From: Endotrypanum monterogeii
Taxonomy: Eukaryota > Euglenozoa > Kinetoplastea > Trypanosomatida > Trypanosomatidae
Assembly: GCA_000333855.2 (NCBI GenBank)
Contig: CM007343.1
Location: 498,704-562,179, forward strand
DNA length: 63,476 bases
Reading direction: 5' to 3'
The first letter of the stretch is position 1. Each line of letters opens with the position of its first letter. Positions 10,706 to 21,999 of this stretch are shown here, one piece after another. Under the pieces are notes generated by a model. It was given only the letters and a program-made list of their open reading frames with translations, did no database searches and was not told the origin of the DNA. The position numbers and the translations under genes are program-made.

Positions 10706-10942
10706 ACGAAGTCCACTCCCCGTCAATAGGAACAAAAGATGAGGACGATAAGTATTCGAATAAGGTGTCGCAACTCGCAACACCACTGCAAACATTGTAA
10801 GAAGCGCCCTCGACTGTCGTTACTATTCTTTTGGTGCTTCAGCCCGCACTGGGTGATAAGGTGGTGCCGTGTGTCCCCTTTCTGCAGTCCCCACACCCAC
10901 ACCCGTATCGAGACGCTGCCTCTCGCTGCACTCGCCGCCTAT

Positions 10943-11062
10943 NNNNNNNNNNNNNNNNNNNNNNNNNNNNNNNNNNNNNNNNNNNNNNNNNNNNNNNNNN
11001 NNNNNNNNNNNNNNNNNNNNNNNNNNNNNNNNNNNNNNNNNNNNNNNNNNNNNNNNNNNNNN
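10943..11062. other. Assembly gap of 120 Ns
   Basis: Run of N. The sequence resumes inside repeat copy B, so the repeat probably broke the assembly here. True gap length and content are unknown. Confidence 0.98.
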
Positions 11063-11420
11063 CACCAACGCCCACAGCGCCATGGCACCACAGCCCCCAC
11101 CCCAAACGAGGCCTGCACGCCACCCCCATCACCACCAGCCGGGCAGCCAGCGCCAGGCAACACACCCCCACCGCCACGCCCGCACCCAGCCAGTCATGCC
11201 GATGGCGCAGGCGCGCCGCACTGGCACGGCACCGCCCATGACACAGCCACTGGCACCAGTAGCAACGATGTCCACCGGCACGCGCCCCCCCCCCTCGGTT
11301 GTCGATGCGCGGGCCTGTCACCGTAAGCAGTGCCTCGGCACACACCTGGGGAAAGAAGCGCCTTCGATGCACCACGGGACGCGCAGTGGCATACACCCTG
11401 ACCTCCATGCAGAAGGGGGA
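11063..11420 (-). repeat. Dispersed GC-rich repeat, copy B, cut by the gap
   Basis: Matches copy A base for base at an offset of 715, including a run of ten C. Its flank after 11420 differs from that of copy A, so it may be a true second copy. Its other end is lost in the N gap. Confidence 0.85.
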
Positions 11421-11895
11421 TGTGCCATTTATCGGATGTAATCAAAGGGAAATAAAATTACAAAAGAGAAGGAATAAAAACGAAGGCATTTTTCGAACAT
11501 GTGTGGCAAAGGACGGTAGGTAAAGGTGAGGATGTGTAGGGGATATTAGAGGATACATGGAGTCTGAGAGTACACACCACCACACGCCGCTGCTGCTGTA
11601 TTCGCGGATAGCATCAGTGGTGCATGTGGAACTGGAATGCGCGTCCACCAAATACGCGCATTCCTGCTCGCTTCCACAAAGCAGGAATGTGTAGCTGCCC
11701 TCCACCTGTCGTTTGCTCCACGATCTTTAGATGATACAGACATCATAAGAGACTTGCCGTCGTGGCGACTGCGAACCAACCCCTGGCGACTTGACTGGCG
11801 CCGTAGTGTTCTCGAGATGTTCACAGCCGTTACAAGACGCTATCAATGTAAGTTAGCCACATCGATGCACTCATACTCAAGACAATTAGAGCCTC

Positions 11896-12150
11896 TCAAC
11901 TGTCGAAGCCCTCATCAAAGTATCGCACTGGTTCACCGCTGACTGGACACAGCACCTCACCATGGACAGTGAGCTCCTTGGTCACGTTATGGAACCCATC
12001 TATCCCTAATGTAGAGCTCCGAGTACAAATAGAGCCAGTGCTCAGTGACGCCACATCCTGGTCGCTCAGATCTTTAATAGTAAACTTGAGGAAGCACCTA
12101 CAGCTGCGCAGGGATGTGAATTGGAAGGGCACATTCCTACCTGATAGTGA
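11896..12150 (-). pseudogene. Isolated coding-like frame, possible gene remnant
   Basis: The minus-strand frame ends in TGA near 11896 and has no ATG; a GTG lies at 12132. It encodes about 78 residues of ordinary, non-repetitive composition, ending in HGEVLCPVSGEPVRYFDEGF-like sequence, unlike the Ser/Arg-rich noise elsewhere in the spacer. I do not recognise it. It could be a decayed gene fragment or chance. Confidence 0.25.
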
Positions 12151-12919
12151 CTAAGCACCTGCAAGTTCACGCGTCGCAGGGATTTGATGAAACATTTTTC
12201 TCACTCTAAGTGTATCCTCTCCAGCAGCTGCCGGTTTATCTTGGATTGTTCGCCGCGGTTAGCGGGGATAGTATGTACTATAGGAAGCCCACGTGAAAGG
12301 TCATAAAGGTGCAAAGATGGAACCACAGAGCGATCATGACGAAAAGCTCTGCAACATGAGCCGATACGTAGTCAACTGTAGTAATAACCGCTTCTATCTA
12401 GTCCCATGTTTCCCTGATATCCTGCCGGTGGAATTGGTGTCAAGATTTGGGGGATGCTCCCGCCTCCTCTAAACGGAACTCATATTTAGTGAATATCAAT
12501 TTCTTTTTTTGTTTGCAAACCACTGCTTTGTGATCCACTCAATGTGAGGGCCAAAACGCTCGCTCCTTGAGCGTCTCGATCAACTCAGATCACAGTTGCT
12601 GAACCGAAGAAAGGCATAAAGAAACTACGTCCCTTTAGGGAATAAGATGAAAAAAAAAAGAGAGTGTAGTCAATGTGAGGAACATTCAGTAGGGAAGGTA
12701 AGAGAAGCTTGTCAAGTTGTAATGCACCGGGATAGCTTCTGTCGAGAAGTGAGAGCCAACGATATTCTTCTGAGCAAGGTTGCATGTTTTAAACTTGGTT
12801 CGACTAGAGAAACGCAAGGCCTCTCTAAAAAAATCTGTTTTTTTTTTCCGGTATAAAGCAGACATTTTGTGAAATTGGTGCGCTTGCATTCTGCTGCCAC
12901 CCTACATGGCGCCACGGAT

Positions 12920-12942
12920 GATATATATATATATATATATGC
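12920..12942. repeat. TA microsatellite
   Basis: Near-perfect TA tract just beyond the 3' end of the 621-residue coiled-coil gene. Confidence 0.9.
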
Positions 12943-12988
12943 ATCTAAATAGTGTAAAAATTTTTTTAAAGATCTACACTGCTATGCC

Positions 12989-14854
12989 TCACGATGTAGC
13001 TTGTAGAACACATATAGATGCCAGTAACTCGTCCAGTTGCAGCTGAAAACGTTTGATCTGTGTATTTTTCTGCTCGAGCAATAGATCAGTCTTCTCTTTT
13101 TGGATCCGTTTCTCCAATTCAGCTACACGCTTCATTTCCAGAAGTTCATGCATCTTTTCCTCTTCCTTTTGGGAATATCTTTTCTCCAGATAGCAGAGCC
13201 TCTCCGCAATAGCAACCAGAGAAGCATTGTACCCTTTTTCTTCGACTATTCGAGAAAGCCGAGAAGCCAAGTTGGCTTCGTCATCAGATTTGGGACACTT
13301 GGTACACTCCGATAACTGAGATTGATGAGTAGCCTCCAGGCGAGTAAGCTCCTCATTATGGGCAGCGCGCAGGGACTGTATTTGAAGAGAAAAATTGGAC
13401 TTTATTTCACAAAACCTATCGTCCCATTCAACCTGGATGCTGTCAAGTTTACTCTGAAGCGCTGCGCTACGCTGCTTGTACTTCAAGACCTCTGTGCGAA
13501 GTTGCTCAATAACCGACTGAAGGCGTGCAACTTCAAGGTTTTGAGGAGCAGGTGGCTTGATATCTTTCTCTCGAGGTTTTTCGGGGTCGTCAGTCAAGTC
13601 TGTCTGGCGATTGAGTTGCAGGGCTTCCTGTTTCGGTGGCTCATCTTTTTTCGCACCTGACGAAACAATGACACTTCCGATGGTACGTCGGAGTTCAAGA
13701 TTCTCTTTTTCCAGAAGGCTAACACGTCGTCGCATCTCGGGATCGTCTTTTGGAAGTTCCAAGCGCTGTTGCAACTCCACGATTGTTTTCTTATAGCGCT
13801 CGCACACTTCCTTCGTCTCTGCACGTAGCTGTTCCATTGCTCGCTTGGCGAACTCGTCCTTCTCTCGTAAGGCGGCCTCTAATATGTGTATGCGGCTTTC
13901 TTGTTTTCTCAAGCGCTCCGTGTTGGCACTGGTTGCCTGGCAACTAGCGATAAGCTCGCTAATGCTTCCTTTACTCTGCTGCAGAGTGGACTCTAAATCC
14001 CGCACTTGAGTTCGCAGGCTGTCCACCTCACGCAACAAGTTTTTCTCTCGCTCCTGGAGGAGACTCTTCTCAGACTCTAAGCGGGCAACCTCAGAGTGCA
14101 ACGCATCAATCGTGCCTTTATTAATGCTGTGAATACGCTGAAAATCGCGCAGCTTCGCGACCGTATCTTCAATACTGCTTTGCCGCTCGGTCACAAGAGC
14201 CACATCAGCGACCTCAGCACTATGGACAGGAGTATGAGTACCGCTCCTAGACCGACCCAGATCGCTTCTCTCTTGTAATAACTGAGTAGACCGTCTTTTT
14301 TCCATCTCTAATAGAGATTGAAGCTCTTGAAGTTGTGACTGAAGCTTTGCAATCTTTGCAGAATCATTTGCTGTATGTAAGTTTGATCTAGTCGTAAAGT
14401 CTTGTTGTGCACTGAGAAGCAAGCTATGCTTCGCCTCTAGGTGCTCGAACTTACTTTCCAGCTGCTTGAATTGATTAGCAATCTCCTTTTTCTCCCTTAG
14501 GAGTGACTCATTGTCACGCTGGAGTGTGACAATTATCCTCTCCTGTGTATTCATTTCCCTTCGCATTGCATCATAGCTCGGCTGAGCTGCCGCGTTGATA
14601 GGGTGAATATTTTCTATCGGCCCTCTTGGAGCTGTCGTTGTCATTTCTTCTGGTATACTGGCCTTCTCTGAACCAGCGGTGAGTGGGGAAGCTAAATGCG
14701 AAGAATCCTTACATTGTGCAGAAGATGAGACTACACTTTCTATGGGGGAGGCCGAGGTATTTTTCTCCCTACCATCCATTATATCTAGTAGTTCGTGTGC
14801 TGCATCTAAAGCTGCAGTATTGGAAACGTTTGATTCGGACATCGGAGTCCTCAT
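12989..14854 (-). CDS. Coiled-coil protein, probably cytoskeletal
   Basis: 621 residues from ATG 14854. The frame continues to 14887 only from a GTG, and a second in-frame ATG lies at 14842. Residues 1-90 are Ser/Thr-rich and disordered. Residues 100-610 are almost continuous heptad coiled coil with short breaks, one near 200-225 (Ser/Arg) and one near 395-430 (Lys/Pro/Asp). Near the C-terminus a conserved-looking block contains LASRLSRIVEEKGYNASLV followed by ERLCYLEKRYSQKEEEK. That arrangement resembles centriole or basal-body coiled-coil proteins, but I cannot name a family. No membrane segment or catalytic domain is seen. A putative acceptor AG lies at 14863-14862, giving a very short 5' UTR. 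Confidence 0.8.
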   Translation of the reverse strand: MRTPMSESNVSNTAALDAAHELLDIMDGREKNTSASPIESVVSSSAQCKDSSHLASPLTAGSEKASIPEEMTTTAPRGPIENIHPINAAAQPSYDAMRREMNTQERIIVTLQRDNESLLREKKEIANQFKQLESKFEHLEAKHSLLLSAQQDFTTRSNLHTANDSAKIAKLQSQLQELQSLLEMEKRRSTQLLQERSDLGRSRSGTHTPVHSAEVADVALVTERQSSIEDTVAKLRDFQRIHSINKGTIDALHSEVARLESEKSLLQEREKNLLREVDSLRTQVRDLESTLQQSKGSISELIASCQATSANTERLRKQESRIHILEAALREKDEFAKRAMEQLRAETKEVCERYKKTIVELQQRLELPKDDPEMRRRVSLLEKENLELRRTIGSVIVSSGAKKDEPPKQEALQLNRQTDLTDDPEKPREKDIKPPAPQNLEVARLQSVIEQLRTEVLKYKQRSAALQSKLDSIQVEWDDRFCEIKSNFSLQIQSLRAAHNEELTRLEATHQSQLSECTKCPKSDDEANLASRLSRIVEEKGYNASLVAIAERLCYLEKRYSQKEEEKMHELLEMKRVAELEKRIQKEKTDLLLEQKNTQIKRFQLQLDELLASICVLQATS

Positions 14855-15260
14855 CTTTCCTCTCAGCACAACAAATGTGCAAAACACAAGAAGAGATTAG
14901 TAAGCCTTTTTGTCGAATAAACAAATACCACATTTTTAATAGATGCCGCCATCAAAGTGGTAAAAAATGTGATGGGCATCATACGGAAACTTTTTGACTG
15001 ACCTATGGATCAGAGACCATGTCATCGGTTGCAAGACACAGCACTGCTCGGTAGCCTTTTCGACTTCGCCAAGTAGTTTTTTTCTTTGTTATTGAATAGG
15101 TTTTTTTTTGAAGGATTTTACACGCGGTATTTGAGTAGTAGTGCAGTGAGAAAAATCTTCTACACAACGTAAATAGAGGCTCGAAGATAGCCGATGGAGA
15201 AGTGAAATCACAGGCGCGTTGCCTCGTGGGCGAATCCTATTAAAACAAGTAAAAAGATAA
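14855..15260. other. Spacer between two minus-strand coiled-coil genes
   Basis: About 400 bp, AT-rich, with T runs near 15100. It holds the 3' UTR of the 468-residue gene and the 5' UTR of the 621-residue gene. Nothing else seen. Confidence 0.55.
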
Positions 15261-16667
15261 CTACTTGCGACTACTAGCAGAAAGTCTATCCATATGAACT
15301 TTGTGAATAAATCTGAGGTATTCCTGAACTGCAGTAGTCGTCGGCTTCGTACTGCACCTCTCAGTTGCACCTATCAAGACCCGCTTAGCCACCGTGGGGT
15401 TCGAGAAGAGTCTCAACAAATAATGCACCTCATCCGCAATACGTTGCTTATCTGCCAATGTATGGTTTATTTCACTCTCAAGGCATTCTATCGAGAACCG
15501 TAGGGAAGTGAGCTTCTCTTGTTGGTATTTTCCCTTGGCTAGCAAAGAATAGTATGTTTGCTCAGCTGCTGCAACACGCTCAGCGTTTGATTTTTCATCC
15601 TCGGTCTGTTGTAGCAGTAACACAGATAATTTTTTATGGTTCTCCATTGCTGTTTCGAGAAGCTTTTCCTCCAGTGTGCATTCGGATATTCTCTCATGTA
15701 GTTCTCTGAGAGCATCCTCTTTCGTATTTGTGGCCCTTTTCTCGCTGTCGGTAACCTCTCTGGTAGTCTGCAGCGTTGCCTCCGTGGAGCACTTACACGC
15801 CACGGTTTCTAAGTCTAAGCTTCGGATTTTTTCTGCTAGTGTCGCAGTGCTCTCATCAACAGCGGCTCTTTCCTTTCTCATACGTTCAGTCGATTGCTGG
15901 AGCGCAGAAAGTGCCTCTGTGATATGCGGACCAAAACATTCGTCATTTTTCCCTCGAATCGGCGAAGGAACTCTATCCTGATATCGCATAGAAGCTTTAC
16001 ATTCGGCTAGCATATGGACTGCTTCCGCTTCAGTGGTCAGATCTCTCCACCGTTTCTTAGCCGCGACAAGCATTTTTTGTGTGTCGGTGATGGCATTCCT
16101 CAACACTACCTCACGCGCAAAAGATCTCTCCTCTTCAGCTCTAGTAATGTCAAATTCCTTTGGGGGTCTAGCCAGAAGACCTTCGATTAATGGGCCGTGT
16201 ACCAAATCATATATGTTTAGAACTGTGCGCCAAAGTCGAAGCAAGTTTACTAAATCAGAGTCGCTCTGGTTCTCCCCAGCCGCATCGTGAAAGCCACCAC
16301 TAATGCAGCCCTCCGCTGTTTTGTTGGTGAACAAAACCCTAGAGAGCTCCTTTATTATAGCGCTCATTTTCAACACCAGAAGACCGAAACTGTTGCTTTT
16401 CACCGAGATGAATTTTTCATACCGTTGAATACATTCTATTTCCAGCTGCTCCTCCGCTCCGGCACTTCTGAGCGCTCTCACCACCTCATCGTTACTTGGA
16501 GGATGCTCCGAAAAAAAAGAATTTAGACATTTCGCACCCACTACCGTGGAAATGAGCTGTTGTTCTTGACTACACCTCTTGGTAGAATTTCGTTCTATTT
16601 GAGAAAAAGCGCTCTGAATGCTTCTCTCAATAAAATCTAGTTCGCCTGGCATTGTGGTGTCAGACAT
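15261..16667 (-). CDS. Conserved-looking coiled-coil protein, function unknown
   Basis: 468 residues from ATG 16667; the first gene of the left-going cluster beside the strand-switch region. The N-terminal 170 residues are helical but not heptad, with a hydrophobic stretch around 90-115 (LLVLKMSAIIKEL) that looks amphipathic rather than transmembrane. Residues 180-420 are coiled coil with several Cys. The C-terminal 45 residues (EYLRFIHKVHMDRL) are basic. I do not recognise the family. Size and architecture suit a flagellar or cytoskeletal protein, but nothing in the sequence proves that. Confidence 0.8.
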   Translation of the reverse strand: MSDTTMPGELDFIERSIQSAFSQIERNSTKRCSQEQQLISTVVGAKCLNSFFSEHPPSNDEVVRALRSAGAEEQLEIECIQRYEKFISVKSNSFGLLVLKMSAIIKELSRVLFTNKTAEGCISGGFHDAAGENQSDSDLVNLLRLWRTVLNIYDLVHGPLIEGLLARPPKEFDITRAEEERSFAREVVLRNAITDTQKMLVAAKKRWRDLTTEAEAVHMLAECKASMRYQDRVPSPIRGKNDECFGPHITEALSALQQSTERMRKERAAVDESTATLAEKIRSLDLETVACKCSTEATLQTTREVTDSEKRATNTKEDALRELHERISECTLEEKLLETAMENHKKLSVLLLQQTEDEKSNAERVAAAEQTYYSLLAKGKYQQEKLTSLRFSIECLESEINHTLADKQRIADEVHYLLRLFSNPTVAKRVLIGATERCSTKPTTTAVQEYLRFIHKVHMDRLSASSRK

Positions 16668-19600
16668 ACTAATGACGAATGCTTAACAGCAATCCATAAG
16701 ACTACCGAAAAAAAAAAAGAGGAAAATGAAATGAAGGATAATCCTGATGTGATAAGAGCATGCCCACCGCTGCAAATGTTTAGCATGCATCTCATCATGT
16801 CCTCCGAACCCTGTGCGTGGTGGCGAAGAGGACGCTTCTGAATCCTCCAAGACTCTCTCAATTTCGCAGCTGCAGCCTCTATTCACGTACGACTCGTAGA
16901 GATCGGCGCTTTAGCGAACTAGCGCTTGGAGCATCCATCTCCATCCGACTTCCTTGAAAGAAATCCCCAATCCCCCCACCTCATGACAGCAAGGATGACC
17001 CTCTAAGCTACACCACCTCGTGTTTGAGTGAGTCCAATTGAAAAACGTGACATAACGTCGTGGATAATACCACTCTGATGAAGTAGAGTCGGCTCTATCT
17101 CGCTAGGGAAAAAAAAAGCAAATGAAAAGTTCGGAGATGATATTCCGAACCCCCTCCCTTACTCGAAGCGATGCCGCCTGCCGCGGACTGGTGCGAGAGA
17201 GATCTGTTGTGACGCCAGGTGCAAGCACCAGCTTTCATCACTCGCTTTCCCACTACAGCCAATGTCCCTGAAGAAAGCTTCGCTACATTCTCTTTGTGCC
17301 AGGCCTCCGACCACGCACCCACCGAGTCCACTTGACACAACGGAAACAAACGAAGAAGCTGGTTGGCAAACCCCCTCCCACCAGTTCACCCCTCTAAGAC
17401 CCTGTAGTACTTCAGCAAGCTTTGTTGAGACTGCCGTTTCCTCTGATTCGGTCAAGCTGGGCGAAGGGGGTGGGGGATCGTCCGCCAAAACCCGGTTTCC
17501 TGCATCTCAGAAAACGCCCCCCCCCGGCACCAATACACTAACCGGCCGACGGGAAGCAGCATCACATCGCAAGCGCAGCACCACCACCACCCCCAGCCGC
17601 ACAGAAGCAAGTCCCCAGATCCCTGTGGGTGTCGGAAGCCAAAACCTGGAATTCTTCAACGAAGATCTCTCCTTTGGAGCGCGAACCAGTACTGATCCAT
17701 CATCGGACCCATCTTTGACCGTCTCCCTCTTTGAGTTATGTTTCCAGTCGCGATTGTTTTTTTTCTGAGATAACCAATTCTCCACTGTTTCATCAGCCAC
17801 CTTTGAGCGGCAGGACGGTCAATTGCCCCGTCGCAGAGGAAGCGGAGCGCCGAGGCACACCTAGTTGGGAGGAGCTTCTGCCGGCACAAGGGTTTTGGCA
17901 ACCAGACGAACAGCCAGCCGGATAACCATTCGCCTTTGGTGGGGGCAGGGGTTCGAAGGCCCCTTGCGAGCGCAGATGCGCCACAAAACAAGGGCCACCG
18001 GCCGAAGAAACACACACCAGGCAAAATATTACCCCGGCGTTCTTTCGTCTGCAAGAAGAACAGCAATTCTGACCCCGAAACTATAATTGTTTTGAACCCG
18101 AGACCCTCTTTTTCTGTGGAATTCGGGAATGATCTTGTATACCCCCAAACCCCGACACGCGACACAAATATCCCCCTGGCCCAAGCCACAGAAACATTAT
18201 GATCAACTCCTGTTCTTTTGGAAAACCAAAACCTCTACGTAGTTCATTATTTCTCCTTTCCTTCATTATTGCAATGGTTTCCAGAGAAATTTCTCGTCGC
18301 AAAGATTTCCACACGAATTGGACGGCCATTGATTTTCCTCAGAACCGGTCCAGACCCCAACCAGCTGCACTTCCCCCGCGGGCAGTCTACAAAATAAACC
18401 CCAATGGGGTGAATGTATCCTAACAAATTGAATATCGAAGAGTGAAACGCAAATCACAATTTGACTTCTTAGTAGCGGCTGGGGCCGCCGTAAAAGCGAA
18501 ACTGGGATTGGACAGCGTGAGCTGATGCCCGGCATCTCTGTGCACGTTCACCTTCCATCAACACATCTCCAGCCACAACAAAACACATACTATTGAAGAC
18601 TCTACCATTTTATTCCGGGAGTTTACCCACAGCATGGAAGTTTGGAGATAGTTTTACGGCATAGGTGCCCTCTTAAAATTTTTGGTGTGGTCTCAGTAAT
18701 TCTAAAATCAAAAATTCTTTTTCCAGGGATTTTCTTTAGCAGATGAGAAAGCACACTAGAAGTGAGTAAACTTCAGAACATACAGCCACAGACACAATTG
18801 ATAGCTCCGCAAGTGAAAACTCCCCCTACTGAGAACCCCTGCTACAAGTTGTGGAATAAGTAGCTTTCAATACTTCCGGGGTCGCAATAAATCACTTTTG
18901 TGTCCAGACGGAAAAGTGGGAAAAGAGGATAGAACTAAAATGGTGCGTTTTCTATTTATGACGAGAGGCTTGAGTACCTGAAAGAAGATCGGAGAGCATT
19001 TCAATCGCTATTTCCTGGCATTGATGTGCTAATTTTCGCCGATAAACAGATTACGGGGAAGCAGTGGGCACTTCCAAAAATTGAAATATCATTTTCTTTT
19101 TAGTTTTCTTTAATATGTTTTTTTTTATTCTTGCCCACCGAAAAGTTGTTGGTCAAATTTCTCGATGATCACTGGCTTTTTTTGAAGTATTTTACCGGCA
19201 CGGCTGGCGCGAGAGAACCTGCTCTTGGCTTGCTTGGTTTGCTTCTGCGGGGCAAAACGGCCGCTGACAATGACAGGGCAAAAAAGAAACAACACGCGCG
19301 GCACAGCCCCAACGCAAACCAGGCCCCCAAACAAATATCCGACAAGGCCCCGAAACCCCACACCCAGGGCCGGCGCCAACCGATGAAAATACCCAAGCCA
19401 CAAAAGACCAACGGCAACCACAACACCCCCAAGCGAGCCGGCAGTTTTTCCCCCGCAGCTGGAAGTGGTCCACGCACGGCTGTTTTCGCAACATGCCCTA
19501 AGGATGCTCTTTTTATTTTTATGCATAAATTTATTTTTGCGCATATAGCTTTCACATTTTTCAAAGTCCTAATACTTTAAAGGCGGGCGTGGGAAGGTTT

Positions 19601-20784
19601 TTGAGTCACCAAAAAAACCAGCAGACCGGTTAACCAAAACACACCCTGGCCATTGGAATTCACAGGGTCCGAAAAAACACCATGCCTGCCCCAGAAGAAT
19701 CGTATTGACAGGTGGGTTTTGCGTGGCTGGGGGGTCGGTTATAGGCTTCGGCGCGCTCGGGTTGGGTTTCGCGGGCGGGTCCGTCGGGTGGCGCCTGCCG
19801 GTGGCGGTCTTTGGGGGACCACAGGCCTGGCCCAATCACGAAGAGCCGAAGCGCACACGTTTGAAAAATGTCGGGAACGGTTGATGATTAGTAGTCGTTC
19901 ACCTGGTATCTCAGCGAGAGCATGAAAACTCGCCGTGTTCTATACTTTTGTGAAGTTCTAGAATGCCTCTTCGCGAGTCAGAGGACAGCAGAGAAGTTTG
20001 CATACCACTTTTCAGATGCATTCGTGCGCTGAACACGTCCCATATAATTACTTTGTTTCTAGGACCTCTTTGGCGCAAAAGCTGCTCGAAGACAACATGT
20101 ATTGTATTTTGGAAGGTTGAGTGGTAGAAACTACCTGCCTTGATTTCCATTGGTGGCCCTGTTTCCTCTTTCCTGCGTTCTGCTCGTTTTCCATGATAAA
20201 AAGCTGGGTATTTCTCTTTTGCCCAAAACAAAACCCGCCCTCCCACCCCCCGAAGACACCTGGCTAGCAGCGGAGACGAGGAGCCCCAGCCATATCCACC
20301 AAATTGGGTCACAACCGGCCGTCTCTTTCGCCGTGTGTTTGCAAAAAAATGCTGCTGCTTCGATTCCTTGAGATTATCTATGTAGCTTGGCGCCACTATT
20401 TAGAAGAAAGGGCCGAAGCAATACTTGAAACGGGATCTTAACTCTCCTTTTTCGTGACAAGTTATTTTCCCGCACAGTTGTTTATGTGACCTTTCAATTG
20501 TAGAGCGACCCCATCAACGCAGGATGCTTGATCATTGGAAAAGTTAGAATGCTTTTCAATTTTTTTTACCATTTGCTACCACACATTTTGTTGGAAGATT
20601 GGACCTCTTTAAAATGTGTGTCGTACCGAATTTTTTGTGTTGTGGGGTAACATCATTTTGCGGTGCTCTATGTCACCCTCCGTTTCGCCCATGGGCGCCC
20701 CCTTGGCATTTAAAACGCCGGAAACTTTCACTTTCAGGATCGCCCCAACATGGCGCCAAAGAGAAATCTTAAAGCCAAACGCCG

Positions 20785-21088
20785 GAAATTAGGGTGTATG
20801 CCACTGCGCGTCCCGTGGTGCATCGAAGGCGCTTCTTTCCCCAGGTGTGTGCCGAGGCACTGCTTACGGTGACAGGCCCGCGCATCGACAACCGAGGGGG
20901 AGGGCGCGTGCCGGTGGACATCGGCATGACTGGCTGGGTGCGGGCGTGGCGGTGGGGGTGTGTTGCCTGGCGCTGGCTGCCCGGCTGGTGGTGATGGGGG
21001 TGGCGTGCGGGCCTCATTTGGGGTGGGGGCTGTGGTGCCATGGCGCTGTGGGCGTTGGTGTGCTGCCTGTTTCCGTCTGTTTGGTGCC
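20785..21088 (+). repeat. Dispersed GC-rich repeat, copy C, internally deleted
   Basis: Starts with GAAATTAGGGTGTATGCC like copy D. It lacks 66 bp that D has between two CATCG motifs, and departs from the other copies after GGTGCC at 21088. It points right, towards the plus-strand cluster, and lies in the strand-switch region. Confidence 0.85.
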
Positions 21089-21960
21089 TTATGTGGTGCT
21101 CGGGTTGCGGCCTTTTGCGCACCAAGGGCCGGAATCTGGCGGGGTATGTGGGGGGGGGGGCGAAGGAAAGATAAGCTCCCAAAGTCGGGGTGGTAGGACC
21201 GTTGGTTCGAAGATGGGTCCAATGAAATTTCTGAGGTTCTCTTAGAGAATCTGTTGTGCAGAGGAATGTGCGATTCAACGCATTTTCATTTTGTTTTCGT
21301 GGAGAAGAAGTCATGGAGGTGGCTGCTTGGGTCTGAAGTCTTCTGTGTGTCGGCTAAGGTGTCGTTCAAAGAGACGTAAGGCAGCTGCAGGTGTTACACA
21401 GCTGAGGATCATGTGAATGACGAAACACACTTTTTTGGGACTCAGATGGCTGAACGATAAATCTATGGATTCCTGGTCAGTAGCAAGTATCGTCTCGGGC
21501 TGCCGGTTCTTGGCAAGGTAGGAATGAGGATGTGCGATGGCAGAAGAGATTCCCAGCCGAGAGCTGCTGCAGAGGGCAACAGAAAACAATGCGAAAAGGG
21601 AGTGTGACTGTGAAGCCGCTACATGTTAAGCGCCTTTTTTTTTTTGTAACGTCGTCACGTTCATAAGGGATCTGTGGTTGTTGAAGAACTGATAATGGTA
21701 GTGGGGGAGCTTGCTTTTTCTGATGCGCAGCACATGTTGAAAGTCTGCTTTCGGCTGTCACACCTTAGAGGCACAAGGTAAAAAAGTTATAGATGATATT
21801 GCGAGAGCTGCACGCGGTAATTGTAGCGGCCGCAGGTAGTATAACAGTGGGTGTGTCCAGACAGGCACGCTTCTTCTGGCGAAGGACCTTTTCTTGCCAA
21901 GCTCCAGAGTGCTGCAACGATGCAGAAATTTTGTCGAACTAGCGGTTAATTCTCTTGCAT

Positions 21961-21999
21961 TGTTCTCCTTCCTTTTCTTTTTCGTATTTTACTCACCAG
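21961..21999 (+). promoter_or_regulatory. Spliced-leader acceptor of the first plus-strand gene
   Basis: A CT-rich tract followed by TTTTACTCACCAG, AG at 21998-21999, only 13 nt before ATG 22013. A textbook acceptor pattern. Confidence 0.7.

Larger units (their letters stand above)
9571..12988. other. Long gene-free spacer with dispersed repeats and an N gap
   Basis: 3.4 kb between two minus-strand coiled-coil genes. It holds two GC-rich repeat copies (10251-10705 and 11063-11420), 120 Ns (10943-11062), a TA tract (12920-12942) and one isolated coding-like frame (11896-12150, minus). The long frames inside the repeats are products of GC-rich composition. Confidence 0.6.

Noticed and set aside
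10244..10729. 161-codon plus-strand frame and similar frames in the other repeat copies
   Set aside because: Composition effect of GC-rich repeat DNA: His/Pro/Arg/Ala-rich on one strand, Gly/Val/Trp-rich on the other. Reading frames are open on several strands at once and the copies lie against local gene direction in this frame.
17262..17768. 168-codon plus-strand frame with ATG in the strand-switch region
   Set aside because: Ser/Thr/Pro-rich, no splice acceptor directly upstream and no recognisable motif; likely chance in C-rich sequence.
17945..17961. GGTTCGAAGGCCCC, similar to a tRNA B box
   Set aside because: No A box, acceptor-stem pairing or cloverleaf could be found in the surrounding 90 bases.
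19911..20396. 161-codon minus-strand frame in the strand-switch region
   Set aside because: Starts only at GTG and has no recognisable domain; could be a remnant of something but is not supportable as a gene.
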